A program made the position numbers and the translations under genes. The notes beneath the pieces were generated by a model. That model saw only the letters and a program-made list of their open reading frames with translations. It had not been told where the DNA came from and did not search any database. Shown in pieces: positions 5,837 through 10,184 of a stretch of DNA of 10,184 nt; the first letter of the stretch is position 1; every line of letters starts with the position of its first letter. The stretch comes from JBFKQC01 sp041627895 (GTDB lineage: Bacteria > Pseudomonadota > Alphaproteobacteria > Rhodobacterales > Rhodobacteraceae). The stretch spans positions 1 through 10,184 of the forward strand of contig JBFKQC010000100.1 of the NCBI GenBank assembly GCA_041627895.1, in the 5' to 3' direction.

Positions 5837-6997
5837 GTGCAGTTCGGACTGACCGAAGAGCAGGAGATGATCGTCGCGACGGTGCGCCGTTTCGTCGAGG
5901 CCGAGATCTATCCGCACGAGGCCGCGGTCGAGCGCACCGGCGAGGTGCCGCCCGAGGTCGCGCAGCAGATCAGGCGCAAGACGCTGGACCTGGGGTTCTA
6001 CGCCTGCAACTTCCCCGAAGAGGTCGGCGGCGCGGGGCTTTCGCACCTCGATTTCGCGCTGGTCGAGCGCGAGCTCGGCCGCGGCTCGATGGCGCTGACG
6101 CATTTCTTCGGCCGGCCGCAGAACATCCTGATGGCCTGCCGGGGCGAGCAGCGCGACCGCTACCTCCTGCCCGCCGTGCGGGGCGAACGGATGGACGCGC
6201 TGGCGATGACCGAGCCCGAGGCCGGATCGGACGTGCGGGGGATGAAATGCAGCGCAAGGCGCGACGGCGGGGACTGGGTGCTGAACGGCACCAAGCACTT
6301 CATCTCCGGCGCGGATCACGCTGATTTCTTTATCGTTTTCGTTGCCACGGGTGTCGACGACACGCCGAAGGGACCGAAGAAGCGGATCACCGCCTTCCTG
6401 GTCGACCGGGGCATGCCGGGCTTCGAGGTGCGCCCCGGCTACCGCTCGGTCAGCCACCGCGGCTACAACAACTGCATCCTCGACTTCACCGATTGCCGGC
6501 TGCCGGATGCCCAGGTGCTGGGCGAGGTCGACGGCGGATTCACGGTGATGAACGAGTGGCTCTATGCCACCCGCCTGACGGTGGCGGCGATGGCGGTCGG
6601 CCGCGCGCGGCGGGTCTTCGATCATGCGCTGGCCTACGCCGCCGAGCGGCGCCAGTTCGGCCAGCCGATCGGGCGCTTTCAGGGCGTGAGCTTCCAGATC
6701 GCCGACATGATCACCGAGATCGACGCCGCGGACTGGCTGACGCTTGCCGCCGCCTGGCGGCTGGACCGCGGCCTGCCGGCCAATCGCGAGATCGCCTCGG
6801 CCAAGCTTTACGCCACCGAGATGCTGGCGCGGGTGACCGACCGGGCGGTGCAGATTTTCGGCGGCATGGGACTGATGGACGATTTCCCGATCGAACGGTT
6901 CTGGCGCGACGCGCGGGTCGAGCGGATCTGGGACGGGACGAGCGAGATCCAGCGCCACATCATCGGCCGCGAGTTGCTGCGGCCGCTGGGAGCCTGA
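5837..6997 (+). CDS. Acyl-CoA dehydrogenase family flavoprotein
   Basis: FAD enzyme expected to form an alpha,beta-double bond in an acyl-CoA and pass electrons to ETF. The GTG start is supported by AGGGAGG upstream. The 386 aa protein shows the full family plan: N-terminal helical domain from LTEEQEMIVATVRRF, the middle-domain flavin motif MTEPEAGSD (124-132) and WVLNGTKHFISG (147-158), then the C-terminal helices with RRQFGQPIGRFQ (271-282), QIFGGMG (339-345) and WDGTSEIQR (365-373). At the position of the MCAD-type catalytic glutamate, this protein has Asp366. The IVD-type alternative position is not Glu either (Thr246 in YATRLTVAA). The gene ends 8 nt before a double-hairpin terminator. 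With the downstream acyl-CoA synthetase and CaiD-like hydratase it fits a carnitine/gamma-butyrobetaine-type route, for example oxidising a betainyl-CoA to crotonobetainyl-CoA. That substrate is inferred from context; a general short- or branched-chain acyl-CoA is also possible. Confidence 0.9.
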   Translation: MQFGLTEEQEMIVATVRRFVEAEIYPHEAAVERTGEVPPEVAQQIRRKTLDLGFYACNFPEEVGGAGLSHLDFALVERELGRGSMALTHFFGRPQNILMACRGEQRDRYLLPAVRGERMDALAMTEPEAGSDVRGMKCSARRDGGDWVLNGTKHFISGADHADFFIVFVATGVDDTPKGPKKRITAFLVDRGMPGFEVRPGYRSVSHRGYNNCILDFTDCRLPDAQVLGEVDGGFTVMNEWLYATRLTVAAMAVGRARRVFDHALAYAAERRQFGQPIGRFQGVSFQIADMITEIDAADWLTLAAAWRLDRGLPANREIASAKLYATEMLARVTDRAVQIFGGMGLMDDFPIERFWRDARVERIWDGTSEIQRHIIGRELLRPLGA

Positions 6998-7004
6998 TTT
7001 GGTT

Positions 7005-7062
7005 TCGACGCCTTCGGCGCCGACCGGTTGGGGGCTCTGCCCCCAAACCCCCGGAGTATTTT
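7005..7062 (+). terminator. Tandem hairpins with T tract after the dehydrogenase gene
   Basis: The first hairpin (7005-7012 / 7016-7023, tcgacgcc-ttc-ggcgccga) has one mismatch. The second (7028-7035 / 7039-7046, ttgggggc-tct-gcccccaa) has a perfect 8 bp stem and 3 nt loop. A further C5 run (7048-7052) offers an alternative partner for the G5, and TATTTT ends at 7062. The whole block, followed by CCAGATGAAG, resembles a hairpin-plus-tail element I recall as common after genes in Rhodobacteraceae. Position 8 nt after the stop supports termination. Confidence 0.65.
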
Positions 7063-7264
7063 CCCGCCAGATGAAGCAGGGGAACGGGTCCGGGGTCCAC
7101 CCCCCATCCGGTGGGGACGGGGGGCTTCACCTGGCGCGGTCATCGGCTCTCCAGCCTGTACCGCGAAACCGGTCTGGCCGATTCAGGGTAAGGTTCCGTT
7201 ACTTGATCTGGCCGGGAGTGCCTTTCCCGGGGCGTCCCGTTGCCGAAACCCGCGCAGCGGGCAA
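7063..7264 (+). other. Non-coding gap before the acyl-CoA synthetase gene
   Basis: This stretch of about 200 bp is open in one frame that joins the synthetase, but the translation is low-complexity and has no family likeness, so it is treated as non-coding. It holds C6 and G6 runs (7100-7105, 7119-7124) that could pair, and a 6 bp inverted repeat ccggga / tcccgg (7212-7217 / 7225-7230) about 40 nt before the start codon. A promoter for the synthetase-hydratase pair should lie here, because a terminator precedes it, but I could not find a -35/-10 pair with good spacing. No known riboswitch was recognised. Confidence 0.45.
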
Positions 7265-7270
7265 ATGCTG

Positions 7271-9292
7271 ATGCGCGACCTCGCCAGGCTTCTCCGTCCG
7301 CGCTCGGTCGCCGTGATCGGCGGCGGCGCGGTGGCGCGGTTCGTGGTCGCGAATTGCGGCAAGATCGGCTTTGCGGGCGATCTATGGCAGGTGCACCCGG
7401 AACGCGGCCCGTTCCGGCGCATCGCCGAGCTGCCCGCGGCGCCGGACGCGGCCTTCGTCGGCGTGAACCGTGCCGCCAGCGTCGAGATCGTGGGGCAGCT
7501 GGCCGCCATGGGGGCAGGGGGCGCGGTGGTCTATGCCAGCGGCTTTCGCGAGGCCGATGCGGAAACCGGCGACGGCGCGGACATGCAGGCCCGGCTGGTC
7601 GGGGCCGCCGGCGCGATGCCGCTGATCGGGCCGAATTGCTACGGCTTCCTGAACTATCTCGACGGCGCGGCGCTTTGGCCCGACCAGCAGGGCGGGCGGC
7701 GGGTGGATCGCGGCGTGGCGATCCTGACGCAAAGCTCGAACATCGCGATCAACCTGACCATGCAGCGCCGCGGACTGCCGATCGCCTATGTCGTCACCGC
7801 GGGCAACCAGGCGCAGACCGGGCTGGCCGAGATCGCCGCCGCGCTGATCGAGGACCGCCGCGTCACCGCGCTGGGGCTGCATGTCGAGGGCGTGGGCGAC
7901 ATCGCCGCGCTGGAACGCCTCGCGGCGCGGGCCCGGGCGCTGGCCAAGCCCGTGGTCGCGCTGAAGGTCGGCGCCTCGGACCGGTCGCGCGCTGCCGCGG
8001 TGTCGCATACCGCCTCGCTCGCCGGCAGCGAGGCCGGCGCGAGGGCGCTGTTCGACAGGCTGGGGATCGGTCGCGTCGGCTCGCTGCAGGCACTTCTGGA
8101 GACGCTGAAGCTGCTGCACGTCATCGGGCCGCTGCCGCACCCACAGATTGCGGCGATGTCGTGCTCGGGCGGCGAGGCGAGCCTTGTCGCCGACGCCGCC
8201 ATGGGACGGGCGCTGGAATTTCCGGATCTGGACGAGACCCAGCGCAATGGGCTGGCCGAGGCGCTCGGACCCCGGGTGGCGCTGGCCAATCCGCTGGACT
8301 ACCACACCTATGTCTGGGGCGACACGGCGCGCATGACCGGGGCTTTCGCGGCGATGATGCGGGGCGCGCCGGCACTCGGGCTGGTGATCGCCGATTTCCC
8401 GCGCGCCGATCGCTGCTCGGACGCGGACTGGGAGCCGGTGATCGCCGCCGTTGCCGGCGCCGCAGAGGCCGCCGGCAAGCCGATGGCGATCGCGGCCAGC
8501 CTGCCCGAGACGATGCCCGAGGCCACGGCGGAGCGGCTGATCGGCCGGGGGATCGTTCCGCTGAATGGTCTCGAGCCGGCGCTCGACGCCGTCGAGACCG
8601 CCGCCTGGCTGGGCCGCGCCCGGGACCCGGCGGCGCCGGTCTGGCCGCCGGAGGCGCCGGCGGACCCGCGGCTTCTGACCGAGGCCGGGGCCAAGGATGC
8701 GTTGGCCGCCCATGGCGTGCCGGTTCCCGCGGGGATGCGCTGCGACGGACCGGCCGCGCTGGAGGCGGCGGCGCGGGCGCTGCGCTTTCCGCTGGTTCTG
8801 AAGGCCGAGGGACTGGCGCACAAGACCGAGACCGGCGGCGTCGCGCTGGGCATCGCCGATGTGGCAGGGCTGCGCGCGGCCGCCCAGGCTATGGGCGGTG
8901 CGGGCTGGCTGGTGGAAGAGATGGTCGCGGGCGCGGTCGCCGAGTTGCTGGTGGGGGTCGTGGTCGACCCGGCGCATGGCTATGTGCTGACGCTTGCCGC
9001 CGGCGGCACGCTGACCGAAATCATCGCCGACAGCACCAGTCTGCTGTTGCCGGTCACCGGGGCCGAAATCCGTGCGGCGCTCGGCCGGCTCGGGACCGCG
9101 GCACTGCTGCGCGGCTACCGCGGCCGTCCCGCCGCGGGCACCGAGGCCATTGTCGCCGCGGTTCTGGCGGTGCAGGACTATGTGGGCCACCACCGGGGCC
9201 GGATCGCCGAGGTCGAGATCAACCCGCTGATCTGCACCCCGGACCGCGCGGTGGCCGCGGATGCGTTGATCAGGATCGGAGGCCCAGGATGA
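7271..9292 (+). CDS. ADP-forming acyl-CoA synthetase (acetate-CoA ligase family, fused alpha-beta)
   Basis: Ligase that joins an organic acid to CoA with ATP cleaved to ADP and phosphate, through phosphohistidine intermediates. The ATG at 7271 gives 673 aa and begins at the first conserved segment (MRDLARLLRPRSVAVIGGG). An ATG two codons earlier (7265) is nearly equivalent but stands only 3 nt after the weak AGCGGG site, against 9 nt for 7271. Residues 1 to about 125 form the CoA-binding Rossmann domain. About 130-290 are a succinyl-CoA-ligase-like domain with IGPNCYGF and the phosphohistidine motif AVSHTASLAGSEAG (His246). About 455-673 are an ATP-grasp domain with LVLKAEGLAHKTETGGV (second active histidine, His517) and the end EVEINPL. 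It has both halves in one chain, as in other bacterial fused enzymes, so it is not a split ACD subunit or the AMP-forming CaiC type. Overlap with the hydratase gene makes betaine-type acids such as carnitine or gamma-butyrobetaine plausible substrates; this is inference. Confidence 0.88.
   Translation: MRDLARLLRPRSVAVIGGGAVARFVVANCGKIGFAGDLWQVHPERGPFRRIAELPAAPDAAFVGVNRAASVEIVGQLAAMGAGGAVVYASGFREADAETGDGADMQARLVGAAGAMPLIGPNCYGFLNYLDGAALWPDQQGGRRVDRGVAILTQSSNIAINLTMQRRGLPIAYVVTAGNQAQTGLAEIAAALIEDRRVTALGLHVEGVGDIAALERLAARARALAKPVVALKVGASDRSRAAAVSHTASLAGSEAGARALFDRLGIGRVGSLQALLETLKLLHVIGPLPHPQIAAMSCSGGEASLVADAAMGRALEFPDLDETQRNGLAEALGPRVALANPLDYHTYVWGDTARMTGAFAAMMRGAPALGLVIADFPRADRCSDADWEPVIAAVAGAAEAAGKPMAIAASLPETMPEATAERLIGRGIVPLNGLEPALDAVETAAWLGRARDPAAPVWPPEAPADPRLLTEAGAKDALAAHGVPVPAGMRCDGPAALEAAARALRFPLVLKAEGLAHKTETGGVALGIADVAGLRAAAQAMGGAGWLVEEMVAGAVAELLVGVVVDPAHGYVLTLAAGGTLTEIIADSTSLLLPVTGAEIRAALGRLGTAALLRGYRGRPAAGTEAIVAAVLAVQDYVGHHRGRIAEVEINPLICTPDRAVAADALIRIGGPG
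9278..9282 (+). promoter_or_regulatory. Shine-Dalgarno for caiD inside the synthetase 3' end
   Basis: GGAGG lies 6 nt before the ATG at 9289, within the last codons of the synthetase gene. The ATGA overlap (9289-9292) indicates coupled translation of the two genes. Confidence 0.8.
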
Positions 9293-10074
9293 CCGATACG
9301 CCCGTCAGGACCCGGACCGAGGGCCATGTGCTCGAGGTCACGCTCGACCGGCCCAAGGCCAACGCGATCGACCTGGCGACCAGCCGCGAGATGGGCGAGG
9401 TGTTCCGCGCCTTCCGCGACGATCCGGCGTTGCGCGTCGCCATCGTCACCGGCGGCGGCGAGAAGTTCTTTTGCGCCGGATGGGACCTGAAGGCGGCTGC
9501 CGGCGGCGACGCGGTCGACGGCGACTATGGCGTTGGCGGCTTCGGCGGGCTGCAGGAGCTGCGCGGGCTGAACAAGCCGGTGATCGCGGCGGTGAACGGG
9601 ATTGCCTGCGGCGGCGGGCTGGAACTGGCGCTGTCGGCCGACATCATCCTGGCCGCCGATCACGCCAGCTTTGCGCTGCCCGAGATTCGCTCGGGCACCG
9701 TGGCCGACGCCGCCTCGATCAGGCTGCCGAAGCGGATTCCCTACCATATCGCCATGGAAATGCTGTTCACCGGGCGCTGGCTGGATGCGCAGGAGGCCGC
9801 GCGCTGGGGGCTGATCAACCGGATCCATCCGGCGGGCGAATTGATGGCCGAGGCCCGGAAGCTTGCCGGGCTGCTCGCGTCGGGTCCGCCGCTGGTCTAT
9901 GCCGCGATCAAGGAAATCGTGCGCGAGGCCGAGGACATGAAGTTCCAGGACGCGTTGAACCGGATCACCAGGAGCCAGTTCGCCACGGTCGAGGCGCTCT
10001 ATCGCTCGGAGGACCAGATCGAGGGCGCGCGCGCCTTCGCCGAGGGCCGCGACCCGGTGTGGAAGGGGCGCTGA
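9289..10074 (+). CDS. caiD: Crotonobetainyl-CoA hydratase / carnitinyl-CoA dehydratase (crotonase family)
   Basis: Expected to interconvert crotonobetainyl-CoA and L-carnitinyl-CoA. The 261 aa protein has the same length as E. coli CaiD as I recall it, and shares long distinctive blocks with it: LDRPKANAID (19-28), REMGEVF, FRDDPALRVAI, GEKFF-AGWDLKAAA (57-71) and the C-terminal RDPVWKGR. Both crotonase catalytic glutamates are present: Glu112 in GGGLELALSAD and Glu132 in SFALPEIRSG. The oxyanion-hole regions are at CAGWD (62-66) and CGGG (107-110). The segment after Glu132 reads GTVADAASIRLPK, unlike the GxxPGxGG loop of ordinary enoyl-CoA hydratases, so the pocket differs. Its start overlaps the synthetase stop by 4 bp. 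Specific assignment to the carnitine substrate rests on resemblance recalled from memory; a related enoyl-CoA hydratase cannot be excluded. Confidence 0.85.
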   Translation: MTDTPVRTRTEGHVLEVTLDRPKANAIDLATSREMGEVFRAFRDDPALRVAIVTGGGEKFFCAGWDLKAAAGGDAVDGDYGVGGFGGLQELRGLNKPVIAAVNGIACGGGLELALSADIILAADHASFALPEIRSGTVADAASIRLPKRIPYHIAMEMLFTGRWLDAQEAARWGLINRIHPAGELMAEARKLAGLLASGPPLVYAAIKEIVREAEDMKFQDALNRITRSQFATVEALYRSEDQIEGARAFAEGRDPVWKGR

Positions 10075-10164
10075 GTTCGCCGGGGCGGCTGCCGCGCGCC
10101 GATGCGGGAGCGGTGCAGCGGGGCCGCGGACGGCCCGAAGCGGACAGACCGAAACTCCGCGCGG

Positions 10165-10184
10165 ATGGCCCGTCGACGGGCCAT
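10165..10184. terminator. 20 bp perfect palindrome at the window edge, possible terminator stem
   Basis: The last 20 bases (atggcccgtcgacgggccat) read the same on both strands and can fold as an 8 bp stem with a TCGA loop. They lie about 90 bp after caiD, in a GC-rich stretch (10075-10164) with no gene I can support. The preceding GCGG could extend the stem if CCGC follows outside the window. Whether a T tract follows cannot be seen, so terminator is a guess; an operator is also possible. Confidence 0.4.

Noticed and set aside
4997..6958. A 653-codon minus-strand frame opposite plsC and the dehydrogenase
   Set aside because: Antisense to two well-supported genes; no recognisable motif and no ribosome site.
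7028..7270. An N-terminal extension of the acyl-CoA synthetase of about 80 residues
   Set aside because: It would start inside the terminator hairpin, translates to low-complexity sequence, and the family normally begins at the MRDLARLLRPRS segment.
7240..9288. A long upstream extension of the caiD frame, giving a 944-residue fusion
   Set aside because: The part before 9289 is a shifted reading of the synthetase gene, while caiD has its own GGAGG and ATG in an ATGA overlap.
9999..10184. A small minus-strand frame entering from the right edge
   Set aside because: It runs into caiD antisense, is Arg-rich and has no family likeness. Its apparent start is part of the palindrome.

Overview
The window is GC-rich throughout. 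Its codon use, gene families and one intergenic hairpin repeat suggest an alphaproteobacterium, most likely Rhodobacteraceae. That assignment is inferred from protein resemblance and a remembered repeat, not from a marker gene. There are nine protein genes (one cut by the window edge), no tRNA or rRNA, no CRISPR array and no sign of a transposon or phage.

Minus strand, read from about 5000 down to 1. An acyl carrier protein (4982-4713), a ketosynthase (4713-3499) and a MaoC-type double-hotdog hydratase (3489-2716) form a tight operon: the first pair overlaps by one base and the second is 9 bp apart. This looks like a partial type II fatty-acid/polyketide cassette without its own reductases or acyl loader. 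After a 138 bp gap comes an oligopeptide ABC transporter operon: oppA (2577-949), then oppB (894 to beyond position 1). A perfect 12 bp hairpin separates the two, as expected where a binding protein must be made in excess of its membrane partners. oppC/oppD/oppF would lie outside the left edge.

Plus strand, read from about 5000 to the right end. A PlsC-type acyltransferase gene (5045-5758, TTG start) diverges from the ACP operon across a 62 bp gap, where candidate promoters for both directions overlap. An acyl-CoA dehydrogenase gene (5837-6997) follows and ends at a hairpin pair with a short T tract. After a gap of about 270 bp come an ADP-forming acyl-CoA synthetase gene (7271-9292) and a gene very like caiD, crotonobetainyl-CoA hydratase (9289-10074), overlapping by 4 bp. 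A 20 bp perfect palindrome lies at the right edge.

Functionally the window has three modules: peptide import; a small carrier-protein acyl-chain module with a possible acyltransferase that could place its product on a lipid; and a CoA-thioester module (activate, dehydrogenate, hydrate) that fits carnitine/gamma-butyrobetaine-type catabolism. The most notable points are the orphan ACP-ketosynthase-hydratase cassette, with an unusual carrier-serine context and an acyltransferase that lacks the usual motif glutamate, and the overlapping promoters that join them.
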